A stretch of DNA of 64,000 nucleotides from assembly GCA_036245525.1 (NCBI GenBank), contig BTPG01000003.1:142847359-142911358 (forward strand), given 5' to 3'. The notes below the pieces were generated by a model. It saw only the letters and a program-made list of their open reading frames with translations. It made no database searches and was not told where the DNA came from. The position numbers were made by a program, and so were the translations under genes. Source of the stretch: Semisulcospira habei (Eukaryota; Mollusca; Gastropoda; Semisulcospiridae). This document shows positions 10,449 to 22,079 of the stretch, piece by piece. Numbering within the stretch: position 1 is the stretch's first letter; each line of letters begins with the position of its first letter.

Positions 10449-11040
10449 GTGAGTGTATGATGATCATGAGGGTGTGCAAAATATAAAATTGCTGTTGGAA
10501 ACAGCAATTTTTTTATTTTGAACACCTTCGTGATCATCACAGATTACTTTGTTTTTATCATTTAGTGTAGTGTGCTCTGTCTGGGGTTTGATTTATTTTT
10601 GCTTGTGCAGTACATGATCATAATTATAACTAAAGTAACCTCTGAATATCAAAAATGACCAGGGCACCCAGTTTTGCTTATTGTTACATACAAAGCTTGC
10701 TTAACTCATTTGAGACATGCCACCTCTGGATATGTGGCTTATGCCTTGTATCTGGAGGCGGCACTTTTCGAATGAGTTAAGTGAAGTAACTTACTTAGAG
10801 AGAGTGTTGTAGGAACCTTTGAAAAGAGTTGATATAAAGATTCTTGTGGAAAATAAAATAAAAGTATTTGTTTATGTTATGTCATATAGCTGTGTGTTTT
10901 TAAGGCCCTTCTATTTATAGAAGGGTCGTTTAGGACGGGTCGCGGTGGGACGAATTTAATAGCATGTCCATGATGTCAAAGGCGGGCAGGCTAAACCTCT
11001 AACAATTGAAGTAACACGATAAAAATTACGTCATGTCTAA
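10449..11040. other. CPT2 intron with two small hairpins
   Basis: A hairpin at about 10490-10525 has AAATTGCTGTT facing AACAGCAATTT. A foldback at about 10692-10790 has arms with TTAACTCATTTGAGACATGCC against GGCGGCAC..GAATGAGTTAAG; a half copy is near 23850. The rest is not recognised. Confidence 0.5.
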
Positions 11041-11509
11041 TTACGCAAACCTCGCTGCTGAACGTGCATTTGGCACGAAGCGCCATTTGTGCGTATGTAT
11101 GTATGTATGTATGTATGTGTGTGTGTATGTCTGTAAACAAGAGAATCTCCGATATTTCTGTACACCTGCACAAGCTTGAAACTTGGCAAAATACTTTTTT
11201 AAGTGGGTGGCTAAGAGAGCCTCCGAGCATATTGTAATTGAATGTCTCATTGAAGACATAAACAACCGTTTATAGGAAGTCGGTTGACCCAGATTAGAGT
11301 CCGTAATTTTTGTCATATTTACTTGAACTTTTGCATAAAGCTAGTTTGGAGAAAGACATTAGATGAGTTCATTAGCCACCTTTGTATCCTTTCAACTTCT
11401 TTAGTAAAAATTAATTCTTTTCAGAAAAGAATTAAAACACTAAAAAACCTTTACTTCTAGAGGAAGTCAGACAGTGGCGGTGACGTAATAGAGGGAGGCA
11501 ACTCTGTCA
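11041..11509. repeat. Dispersed repeat shared with 30840-31177 and 52974-53230
   Basis: The elements CAAGCTTGAAACTT and TGCATAAAGCTAGTTTGGA..GACATTAGATGAG..TTAGCCA recur in diverged form on both sides of the DIRS cluster (for example ACAAGCTTGAAACTTTAGG at about 31037 and GCATATAGCTAATTAAAGG at about 53000). A short (TATG)n tract lies at 11092-11118. Confidence 0.5.
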
Positions 11510-12398
11510 ATAGAACCAAGAAGGGGGGGGGGGGAAAGGGGGGGGAAATAAAAAAAAAAAAACTAACAAAAACAGCTCTATCTCACAACAAAAAACAGCA
11601 AGAGACTGCACTGTGAGCAGAGAGAGTTGACAGAACATACAGTAGTAACGTGCCTAGAGCGAGTAGATCACGCACAGATAGCTGTGCCTGAGTCAGTCAT
11701 CTGCGCGCTCCATCTCAACGATCAGTTTATAATTAGTTTACACATGAGGTCTTTTGCGAGTGCATGCGGCGGTCATTGGTTGGGGGGTTTGGGTGTATTT
11801 GGCGGCGTGTTCTCTTGTTAATGATTGGAGACAGGAAGGGAGAATTGTGTTCTTGATGACATGGAATCTTATTGCGATGTGGCTATTCGGTCTACTGTGA
11901 CTTCAGTTGTATACATCCTCGTAGGTAGGGGGCTGAGCTCAGTATCTATAGAGTAGTAAGGTGGATTTCGGAAGGGTGTCATTATATGGTTGCTATAGAA
12001 ACGTGTGGACAGATGATATGATGATTTAGTAGAGGGGCGTGCGCGGGAGGGGTGGGAGAAGTTGAAACGTGGCGAGTGTGAGCAGAAGTTGAGTGCTGGC
12101 GAGTGAGGAGCGGCAGAGCTGAGATTTAGTGTCGTTTAAGCGTGCGCGGGAAGATCGAGAGTCGGGGGTTATGTATAGAGGGTGTCATGAAAGGTGTTAT
12201 TCAAGGTAGAAAGTGCGGGGTGTGGAACTGCGTGGGAAAAGTGACGGAATGCTAATGCTGGTGGGGGTCAACGCGGGGGGAGCGTTCGCTAGAGGATACG
12301 GGGGGGATTGGGTTTATGTCTTCAAGTGGTGAACATTCAGAGTGAAAAGATATGACCGTGAGGCTGGCTCTTAGTGCGGGCACCGGGGCAGCGGGGTG
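11510..12398. other. G-rich anomalous segment before the assembly gap
   Basis: This has a G run at about 11523-11532 and generally purine-rich sequence with no gene or repeat I recognise. It lies between two copies of a 138-bp sequence (11372-11509 and 12409-12546) and ends in the gap. It may be low-quality or misassembled sequence. Confidence 0.5.
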
Positions 12399-12408
12399 NN
12401 NNNNNNNN
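12399..12408. other. Assembly gap (10 N)
   Basis: Ten undetermined bases. The sequence after the gap (12409-12546) repeats 11372-11509. Confidence 0.99.
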
Positions 12409-12546
12409 TTAGCCACCTTTGTATCCTTTCAACTTCTTTAGTAAAAATTAATTCTTTTCAGAAAAGAATTAAAACACTAAAAAACCTTTACTTCTAGAGG
12501 AAGTCAGACAGTGGCGGTGACGTAATAGAGGGAGGCAACTCTGTCA

Positions 12547-12600
12547 CCACGCAAACACTGACATAATACTCTAAATATGACGTCATTCTCTCACACGCGC

Positions 12601-12643
<43 letters not shown>

Positions 12644-13210
12644 ACAAACATGCATGCATCTCCAGGAGGAATAGATCCTCATGCACCCTCCAGGCACATG
12701 AGAATCTATGCCTCTTGGAGATGTTTGGAGCGCGCGCACACTCACACACTAACATGCACACGCACATTGATGCACTTTCAGAAGAGCTTGCAGGTGACCC
12801 GTGTACTTAGTATATCATGTAAAGTCAACCTGCTTTTACACAAATTATAGCAAGACTCAAATTGTACCGTGAAGTTTTAGTTTTGTCACCATTTTCTCAA
12901 GCCTATGAAGCGAAAGTGAAACTCATATCACATAAAATATAAAATTACGTAAAAAGTAAAACTTACGTCATGACAAATGACGTTTGACAAATCAATGACG
13001 TGTATGTCCAGCGCCCCTTAAAGAACTCACTGACGCATTGGCAGATCTGCGAGACTTTTTCAATAGGAGATAATTCAACATCAGAATCAGGTCAAAGACA
13101 AAAGGTAGAGACCATTGACAGTGAGGACAGCTCTCGTATAGAAGGGACTTTGTGGGTTATGGTTCATCTCATCTTGTTTATATTACTCTAAAAATCACAT
13201 GAAATATGAA
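12547..13210. other. CPT2 intron sequence with (CT)n tract
   Basis: The (CT)n microsatellite is at 12603-12639. The remainder is AT-rich, with TGACGTCA-like words (TATGACGTCATT, TTACGTCATGAC) and no recognised gene. Confidence 0.5.
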
Positions 13211-13404
13211 ATTTGTTTCTTCAAAAACATTACCGATGACATGACTTTATGGAAGTGTCTACTACTTACTCAATTCTAGCCTAAGAACCCGTTGTGTTAC
13301 CACACAACCCGGGAGGCACTCGGGGAACCCCGAGGGGGGGCCGAGAGTTGTCTCCCGTTACTGCCCATCCGGTTCTGAGTCATGGTGTGACTAACCAGTC
13401 AGTC
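13211..13404 (+). repeat. E0 left inverted terminal repeat
   Basis: Complementary to 23204-23413. It contains TTACCGATGACATGAC near its outer end and GGGAGGCACTCGGGGAACCC inside. The match runs to about AACCAGTCAG. Confidence 0.85.
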
Positions 13405-13624
13405 TACTTAGGCTCACGCTGTTCAGACGTGTTGCTCTAGCCTACGGACTTTGAATTTTTTGACCGGTTTCACCGGTCTTCCGGACTTTGGCTTCTACTT
13501 CGTCGGCCCTGCCTGTGCCACTGCGTGGCTCTGTCGTCCCCTCGTCGTTGGCTGCTGCCCTCTTCGGCCTCTTGAGTGTCTGGGCTGCGCGGTGATCTTC
13601 GCCGGGACTTCGCCCGGTCGTGCC

Positions 13625-13671
13625 ATGGGTGTTTTGGACGTTTCTCCCCCCCTTCCCGCTCCGGCGGAAAG
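13625..13671 (+). CDS. E0 ORF1 first exon
   Basis: Encodes MGVLDVSPPLPAPAE and ends AG|GTAAGG in phase 2. E5 has the homologous exon MDVSSPVAAPAE at 61569-61606 with donor GTATGG. The matching acceptor is TGTGTTGCAG at 18693-18702. Splicing is inferred, not shown. Confidence 0.55.
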
Positions 13672-13976
13672 GTAAGGTAGCTGGGTTGGCCCTAGGCCGG
13701 TTCCCGGGCTGGGCACTGGTTTGAGTAGGCACGAAGACAGTCTTCATCTTCGCTGTAGGTTGCGCGCCAAATTTCTCAACCCTTAGCTTGGCGGGGCCCC
13801 TCGTCCCGCGCCCATGCCCACTCACCTTTCGGTTGATTGGTGGAACATTATTGGCGCTTACCTACTGACTTGTACCTTGTGTGATTTGGAGAATTTTGTT
13901 ATGCGTCCATGGCTTGATTAGCTTGGCGGGGCCCCTTGCGCCCTGTCGCCATTACGTGGTACTGTACTTATCGTCA

Positions 13977-16697
13977 TTGCAGTGACAATGGCCGCCTACT
14001 GTTGGAGTTCTGTGCGGAGCAGCAACTGGTCATCACCAACACTACTTTTCAGCAAAAGGACAGTCGAAAGACCACCTGGATGCATCCTCGCTCCAAACAC
14101 TGGCACCTTATCGACTATGTCCTAGTGCGTCAGAGGGACCGCAGTGATGTCCTCCTCACCAGAGTGATGCCCAGCGCAGAGTGCCACACTGACCACCGCC
14201 TTGTCCGCTGCAAACGCAGGCTCCACTTCAAGCCAAAACCCAAGAAATGGGGGCCCCCCAAGAAAAAGCTTGATGTTGCCAGCCTTCAGCGTGACGATGT
14301 AAAAGCTGCCTTTCAGACAGATTTACAGCGCAGGCTCAAAGACACAGCGGACCCAGTAGACTCCTCCGGCCCTGAAACACTTTGGGAACAACTGAAAACT
14401 GCTATTGCAAAATCCTCTGCAGAAGTCTTGGGTTTCGCCAGAAAGAAGAACAAAGACTGGTTTGACGAAAACGATGTAGAGATCCAGGAACACCTAGCAA
14501 AAAAAAGAGCCGCCCATCAGGCCCACCTAGCCCAGCCTTCCTGCCCTGTGAAGAAGTCTGCCTTCCGCCTCGTCTGCAGCAGTCTCCAGCGCAAGCTCAG
14601 AGATCTCCAGAATGAGTGGTGGACCAGACTTGCACAGAGGACCCAGCTTTGTGCTGACAATGGTGACTACAGGGGCTTCTACGAAGCACTGAAAGCAGTG
14701 TATGGCCCCAGGCACCTGGTACAAAGTCCCCTGCGGAGCGCGAATGGCCAGGCACTCCTCACAGATAATACCTCCATCTTGAACCGCTGGTCGGAATACT
14801 TTCAGAGCCTCTTCAGCGCTGAGCGCACTGTTCAAGAAGCGGTCATCCTACAAATCCCACACCTCCCAGTAAAGGTTGAATTGGACGAACCGCCCACCGC
14901 TGAAGAGACCCTCACAGCCATCCACCAGCTCAAGAGTGGCAAAGCAGCAGGCATTGATGGAATACCGCCAGAGATCTGGAACCATGGAAACATGGAGGCA
15001 CAGCACTGCACAACAAGCTCCATGACCTATTTCTCTGCTGCTGGGAGGAAGGAACACTACCAAAAGATCTCCGTGATGCAGTCGTTATCACCCTGTACAA
15101 GAACAAAGGCGAGAAGTCTGACTGTTCCAACTATCGGGGAATTACCCTGCTGTCCATTGCTGGGAAAATCCTTGCAAGGCTGCTCCTGAATCGGCTGGTA
15201 CCTGCCATCGCTGAAGACCAACTCCCAGAGGGCCAGTGTGGCTTCAGAGCAAACAGGAGCACCACCGATATGGTCTTTGTGCTGAGACAGCTACAGGAGA
15301 AGTGCCGCGAGCAGAACAAAGGGCTGTACGTAACATTTGTCGACCTAACAAAAGCGTTCGACACTGTGAGCAGGCAAGGCATGTGGCAGATCCTGGAGCG
15401 ACTTGGCTGTCCCCCAAAGTTCCTCAACATGATTGTCCAGCTACACGAGGACCAGCAAGGCCAGGTCAGACTCAACAATGACCTCAGAACCATTCCCTAT
15501 TCTCAACGGCGTAAAGCAGGGCTGCGTGCTGGCACCGACCCTCTTCACCATCTTTTTTAGCATGATGTTGAAGCAGGCCACAGTGTACCTCGATGATGAC
15601 GATGCAGTGTACATCAGGTATCGTCTCGATGGCAGCCTGTTCAACCTCAGACGACTGCAGGCCCACACGAAAACCCTAGACCAACTGATTCGTGAGCTGC
15701 TTTTTGCTGATGATGCTGCCCTCGTTGCACACACAGAGAGAGCCCTGCAGCGCATCACGTCTTGCTTCGCAGATGCTGCCCAGCTTTTTGGACTCGAGGT
15801 CAGTCTGAAAAAGACAGAGGTCCTCCATCAGCCGGCACCCAAGACAGTGTATCGCCCTCCTCACATCACCATTGGCGAGTCTGAACTAAAGTCAGTGCAC
15901 CAGTTTACTTACCTTGGCTGCATTATCACGTCGGACGCCAAGCTGGACAAGGAGCTTGACAGCAGGCTGGCAAAAGCGAACAGCGCTTTCGGGCGACTTT
16001 TCAAGCGGGTGTGGCAAAATCAACAGCTGAAAACAGGCACCAAGATCAGCGTGTACAGAGCTGTGGTCCTCACCACCCTGCTGTATGGTTCCGAGTCCTG
16101 GGCCCTCTACCGCAGCCAACTACGACTCCTCGAACGCTTCCACCAGCGCTGCCTGCGTACCATCCTGGGCATTCACTGGAGTGACTATGTCACCAACGTC
16201 GAGGTCCTTGAACAGGCTGAAACTGTGAGCATCGAGGCTTTGCTGCTGCGGACACAGCTCCGCTGGGCGGGGCATGTCTCCAGGATGGAGGATCATCGCC
16301 TACCAAAGGTCACCCTGTTTCGGCGAGCTTGCTACTGGACACCGTGACAGAGGGGCACCAAAGAAGAGATACAAAGACTGTCTCAAGAAGTCACTTAGTG
16401 CCTGCCAAATCGACCACCACCAGTGGTCTTCGCTTGCTGCGGACCGTGACACCTGGCGCTCCACCATTTACAAGGCAGCTGTCTCCTTTGAGGACTCTCA
16501 CAGAGCTAGCCTTAAGGACAAGCGGCTCAGGAGAAAAAACAGAGATGCCGTAGCTCAGAACCCTGGCCATACCTTCCCCTGCAGCCACTGCGGTCGAACC
16601 TGCCTGTCTCGGATTGGCCTCCGCAGCCACGAACAAGCCTGCAGACGTCGTGGGCAACTCCTATAAAATCTTCGTTCGCGAAGTCAAGCCAAGAGAG
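13977..16697 (+). pseudogene. 5'-truncated LINE (APE-type non-LTR retrotransposon), copy 1
   Basis: Flanked by an 11-base target duplication ACTTATCGTCA (13966-13976 and 16698-16708). It starts in the C-terminal half of the endonuclease (NGRLLLEFCAEQQLVITNTT .. TDHRLV) and continues through the reverse transcriptase (GKAAGIDGIPPEIW, LLFADDAALVAH) to the C-terminal finger (HCGRTCLSRIGLRSHEQAC). Frameshifts occur at about 14985, 15190 and 16320. Close to the intact copy at 25026-28965. The 3' end carries the hairpin CTTCGTTCGCGAAG (16670-16683) and an AGAGAGA tail. Inserted in the intron of E0. Confidence 0.9.
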
Positions 16698-16727
16698 ACT
16701 TATCGTCACATGCTTGAGTTGTACATC

Positions 16728-17579
16728 AGGGCTAGAAATTAACTTTTTTCTTTGGGGGCCACCGGGCCCCTTGATTGAAAAATTTGAGGGCCCACAAGCA
16801 ACTTTCGGGGCCCAACTTTGAAAAATAATGCAAACAAAAAAAACAAAAGAATTATTGACAATATAATAAGTAGAAAGTACAATTTGTCTGATAATCTAAA
16901 ATAAAAACAATTGAATTTCCAATTTTGCTGAGTGATGTCATTTTTATTTGCCTTTTCTTTCACTTTCAAACATTACCAACAAAAAAGGGGAAAAAACACA
17001 CACACACACACATTCAGTGACACACATAATTATTCCAGTGACTAGGAGCCTGAAATGGCCATTAAACAAAATAAAAAAAAATCAAGTGAGTCTCTTGTAT
17101 AATACTTTTCAGTTTTGTGACTGAGTATTGCACAATACACATCATTAAAATTTTAATATGAGTAACCTAACAAAAAATCTGACCTCAATGCACAAAAGTT
17201 CAAAACAAAACCATGAAAGGGAACTAAACTTAACAGTACTCTTCCTGATAAACTAAAGTGAAACAAACAGATTTTGCCTTTTCTTTTTTTTTTTCAATCA
17301 TCTATTCATATTACACTTATGTGCACTTGAGTTAACAGAAGTAAACTAAAAATACAATAACAAAAAAAAAAAAGAAAAAAAGAACACAATACTATTACTG
17401 TAAGTGAGGGCACCGGTGTGGGTTGCTTCCCTTGGCCCAAATACGAAACTGCCGAGTAGAGCTAGCTGTAGCAGACGAATTATTTTGCGGGCCAAGCGGG
17501 CCCTTCGTTTTTCAACTTTCCGAGCCCGAAATCAACTTTGCGGGTTTTTGGCCCCGGGCCCCCGCTAATTTTGAGCCCT
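16728..17579. mobile_element. Non-autonomous TIR DNA transposon in the E0 intron
   Basis: The ends are inverted: AGGGCTAGAAATTAACTT at the left and, complemented, AGGGCTCAAAATTAGC at the right, with GGGGCCACCGGGCCCC-like words inside both ends. A direct repeat GTACATC flanks it (16721-16727 and 17580-17586). The interior is A-rich and has no transposase. The AGGGCT end and 7-8 bp duplication would fit a hAT-like element, but this is inference. Confidence 0.7.
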
Positions 17580-17786
17580 GTACATCATGCATCATATGCT
17601 CACCTTGGCTTGGCGGGGCCCCACGTGCCCACGCCTGTCTCCATTATGTTGATAATGTTACTGTACTGATGCTTGCTTCATGCCTATACTTGTCGTCACA
17701 TGCTTGAGTTGTTGTACATCAGGCGTCATATGCGCACCTTGGTTTGGCAGGGCCCCATGTGGCCACGCCCTGTCGCCATTATGTTT

Positions 17787-18210
17787 GGGGCGGTCCGTGG
17801 CGCAGTGGTTAAGGCGCCTGCCACCAATGCTAAAGGTGCGTGGTTCGACTACGGGTTCCGGCGTCGGATTTTTCTCCTCTAGTAAGTGTCACCGTTAATT
17901 CGGGCGGACCGTCGGGGGTTCTTTCTCCGGGTACTCCGGCTCTTCCTCCCCCTCCACTTTGGTATCAGTTTCAGCCCACTTAATCAAATTTCAAATACAA
18001 AACGATTTTGAATTTCCAAAAACTACAGTAGCTCGCTTGAGCTTGCCCTTAGCACCACGTGAATGTTCTGTGTTTATGTACAGTGTGTGAGTGAATGCGC
18101 GTGATTCACGTGAGCGTGCTTGTTGGGTTCAGTTCGCGGCGGCGCTTTGAGCCGATTTTCAATTGGGATAAAGCGCCTATTTAATGCGCTTATTATTATT
18201 ATTATTATAA
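17787..18210 (+). repeat. tRNA-derived SINE
   Basis: Box A TGGCGCAGTGG at 17798-17808 and box B GGTTCGACTAC at about 17842 lie in a tRNA-like head. A body with CGGGTACTCCGGCTCTTCC follows. The 3' end AAAGCGCCTATTTAATGCGC forms a small hairpin and is followed by an (ATT)n tail. Its tail is flanked by AATGTTACTG, part of the E0 intron repeat it entered. Confidence 0.85.
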
Positions 18211-18702
18211 TGTTACTGTACCTGACGCTTGCTTCATGCCTGTACCTGTCGTGACATGCTTGAGTTTTGTTGTACATAATGGGTCGCATGCTCACCTTAG
18301 CTTGGCGGGCACTATGCTCTCCAGACCAAAGGGTGACTGCCACGCATGTGAAATGCAGAAAGGTACCCAGCGGAGGCAGAAACATGCTGGGAAGATGGGT
18401 ACAGCACTATTATTGATGTTTTGGGTGCTTACCCTTTGGCAAGATGGACAAACAGAGAGGTTAGCCGCGACTTCTCTTCGTTGGCAGACGGTAGGTCGCG
18501 AAGGTAGCGTGCTTGCCTTAGCGGCGCCGGGCCCCCTGCCCGCGCCCATTAGCCTACGGGGGTGGATTTGCAGGCCCAGACGCTTAGCGACAGGCTTGTA
18601 CCTTGCTGTTTGTGCCTTTTTTATGTCGCGAAGGCTAGCCTTACCAGGGCGGGGTCCCACAGGCCCTCGCCCGCGTGCCTTCAGGTGTGTTGTGTGTTGC
18701 AG

Positions 18703-20040
18703 TGACCTGTTGCTGTGCTGTACGCAAGACGGAGGGTTCCAGTGGCTGTCAGTTACCAGAGGTCTGTCTCCTCTGCACCGGATGCGCCTCCGACCACGCT
18801 TGCGGCACCTACTCCACCTGACCTGAGCTGCGCTGTTAGCAGTTATGGAGTGTACAGACGCGAGCGACCGGCACATGTGTGTGATCTAAATCCAGTCGAG
18901 GCGCCATTTCCCGCACGAGAGCGCACCCACCGCTCGAGACCGCGACGACCTTTGGGGAGGACGCCACGCCGGATGCAGGAACCTAGTGCGCAGAGCGGGT
19001 ATGGATCGAGGCAGCCGCTTCCAGGAGGGAGCGTGCCCGGAAAAAGCCTTCTGACAGGCAGAGAACCCGCCTCACAGAGGCCTGTTTCAGAGAGACGCGC
19101 CTCGCGCTGTCCCATGTCCACTGCCGATCCCCGCTCGTCTCCAAGGAAGCCCGCTGACCCCTACGGGGAGTCACCTCGCCGGCAGAGAGCCCGCCTCATT
19201 GAGTCTGGCTCGGAGAGACATTTACGCACGCGTCCGAAAACTTCGCGCAGTACAGAACCCTCGCGCCGCTCAAGATCTGCTTGGAAGCCTGCCCAGGCGG
19301 CCGACGACTTAGCGCAGGAGTCTCCCGCTCGGAGCAGGACTGCTGTCACCGCGATCACTTCCTGGAGGGAACCCCACCAGGGCAACGCTGCTCGTCGGCA
19401 GGAAGGACTGGGCCCGGCTGCTAGTTGTTGCAAGGGCCTGTTGATGACCTGCAAGCAATGCAGAGGTTCCAGTGGCCGTCTGATAACCACAAGGTCTGTC
19501 TCCCCTGCGCCGGATGTGCCGCTGACCATGCTTACGATGTCTGCTCTACCTGGCCCGAGCTGCGCTGGTCACAGCTATGGAGTTTCTACAGACGCGAGCG
19601 GCCGACACCTGTGTGCTTTGAGACCAGTCGAGACGCCATCCACCGTGCCTTGCGCACCGACCGCTTGAGACCGTGACAACCTTGGAGAGGACGCCACGCC
19701 GGACGCAGGAACCTAGTGCGCAGAGCGGATGCTGATCAAAGCGGCCGCTTCCAGGAGGGAGCGTGCCCGGACAAAGCCTACTGACAGGCATAGAACCGGC
19801 CTCACTGAGTCCGGTTCGGAGAGACGCGCCTCGCGCTGTCCCATGTCCACTGTCGATCCCCATTCGTCTCCAAGGAAGCCCGCTGACCCCTATGGGAGTC
19901 GCCTCGCCGGCAGAGAGCCCGCCTCATTGAGTCCAGCTCGGAGAGACATTTACGCACGCATCCGAGGCCTTCGGGCTATACGGAACCCGCACGCAAGCCA
20001 ACCTCTTCGTCGCATACGGACATCTTGCTTGCCCTGAACG
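18703..20040 (+). pseudogene. E0 ORF1 remnant with a 730-bp internal tandem duplication
   Basis: The segment from 18703 is repeated from about 19431 with an offset of 730 bases: GGTTCCAGTGGC at 18735 and 19465, CCAGGAGGGAGCGTGCCCGG at 19021 and 19751. Each copy keeps traces of the Cys-rich start (..GGFQWLS.. / CKQCRGSSG) and LW.FYRRERP, but both are full of frame breaks. The more distal Arg/Ser-rich and C-terminal regions are largely lost. Confidence 0.7.
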
Positions 20041-20399
20041 AAGTGCCCTTCGCATCTCCACCACGCTTCCCACGGTTGACTGCCCGCCATCTTCTCCCCG
20101 CTCATGAGGAGGATCTTCGCTGGTGGACGCTGGAAGATAGCTAGGAGTTCCTGTCCCGTCCGCGGCTTCCGGCCTTCGTGACCTGTGCTACACCTGCTCA
20201 GCGCTCCTCCTGTTGGGTTCCCGGGACTCCGTATGCTTCGCCGTCCTTAGATGTCCGCCCGGTTTTGGCTTGCCTTTGTCAGGACTGGTTCTCGCGACTC
20301 TCCCAGGCGTGCCTCTGCCCCCTGTCTGCTGTCGATCCGCACCCGGCTCTGCGGTTGGAATAGGTGACCTCGCTCGTCCGTAACTCCCTACCCTTTGTG

Positions 20400-22060
20400 G
20401 GATTCTGGAGCTCCTGACCCAAGCCTTGTCCGTCGCTTCGAGGACTCCTGGCTCCCCTACTTGACGACCTGCCGTGGATTGCCCCCCTGTGCTGAGGACT
20501 CAGCCGCGCCATGCTACCCTGGGCGGCCCTGCTCTTCGGTGCATTCGAGCAGACCGGAGGATACATCTAGGACCTTGGGCTTCGCAAGACACCTCCTCTT
20601 TGCTCCCACCACCGCTAGGCCGTGGTTCTCGCCTTGTGGTCTTCGGCTCCGCTTTCAGCTATGGACTACGCTTCAGCCTGGACTTCCGACCCTTATCTCC
20701 AGGTCCCCGTGCGCTCGGCCTCCAGGGAGTATCTCCGGTTCTCCTGCGACGGAGTTGGTACCAGTTAGGGCGCTGCCGTTCGTTCTTGACTTCTGCCTTG
20801 GGTCCTCATCACTTCGTGGACGCAGTGGTACCTAGGCGCAGCTCCCGTCTTCCTGGCGTCTACCTACCTCGACAACCTCCTCCCGCGCACCTTGGACGCG
20901 ACCGGACATCGGACAGGAATGCCCTGATACAGCTGTGCTCGCGGTTGGGGTGCCTGGCCACTGCAGGTAAGTCGGACCGCACCCCCTCTCGTCGCTTCGT
21001 CCACCTCGGCTTGGATTTCGCCTTCTACCTGTACAGTGTGCGTTGCTACGACCATGGATCCTAGGTTGGCCGCCCTAGCCGACCAGGTAGCCCAGCAGGA
21101 TGCGGCCTCCACCAGAGTCTGGCTTCAGCTCCTTGGTTGAACAATGCGGCGGCGGATCTACTCCCCCTCGGTCGTCTCTACGCCCGGCCACTACAGCTGC
21201 ACTTCCGGCTTCTCTGGCGTCCCTTCTCAGGCGCTCTGACCGCCATGGTACCGTTGTCCCCGTTGATTCGCCCCCACCTCCTGCATTGGACGGACACGTC
21301 GTGACTTGCTTCGGGAGTCCCCTGACTGCTCCGCCTCCTCAACTCTCCCTGTGGGTTGATGCACGTCTTGCTGGGTGGGGAGCCCACCTGCTACAGCGGT
21401 TCCTCACGACATCTGGCCCCTGGCCGCCGGTGTTCCCTGGCTGGTACATCCACGGGTTGGAGCTGCAAGCCGTCTGGCGAGCCCTCATCGCGTGGAAGGA
21501 ACAACTCGGTCACCAGGAACGGCTCGTCCTCTCCGACAACGCGACAGTGGTGGCGTACATCCAGTAACACGGCGGGACGCGCTCACCCGACCTTTGCATG
21601 CTCCTCTACCGTCTAATGCGCTGGTGCGAGGACCGCAACATTTCCCTTCATGCTCGACACATCCCCGGCCGACAGTATGTCTTGGCCGACTCACTCTCCC
21701 GACGCGGCCAGTTGCTACACACGGAGTGGACCTTACGCCAGGACATCATTCGGATGATCTGCGCACGATGGGAGATGCCTTGGTCGACCAGTTCGCCACG
21801 AGGTGGAATCACCAGCTTCCCCCTACTTGTCTCCCCGATCCCAGACCCTCGGGCCAGGGCAGTCGATGCACTGTCCATTCCGTGGCACCGACTCATCGCG
21901 TACGCGTACCCCCCGACAGTCCTCATCCCCAACTCCTCCTCAAGCTTCGGGGATGCAATGCGGTCGTCCTACTGGTCGCCCCGTTTTCCGGGACCACCGA
22001 CCTTCTCAGCCTCGCCACGGACTCCCCACTGCTGCATCCCGCACTCCGCATGGTGCTCAA
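20400..22060 (+). pseudogene. E0 RT-RNase H-methyltransferase-like remnant
   Basis: Scattered RT motifs in different frames (TYLDN at about 20870 in place of YLDD; FVHLGLDF). They are followed by RNase H motifs VLSDNATVVAYIQ then a stop, LLYRLMRWCEDRNISLHARH, and LADSLSRRGQLLHTEWTLRQ, and by VDALSIPWHRLIAYAYPPTV. Many frameshifts. Confidence 0.7.
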
Positions 22061-22079
22061 GCAACCGCGACTTCGCTGT

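Noticed and set aside
13442..13825. Minus-strand ORFs opposite the E0 and E5 leaders
   Set aside because: High GC content gives long antisense frames throughout the DIRS elements; none shows a family motif.
17787..17870. Functional tRNA gene
   Set aside because: A good box A, but the body, hairpin and (ATT)n tail make it a SINE.
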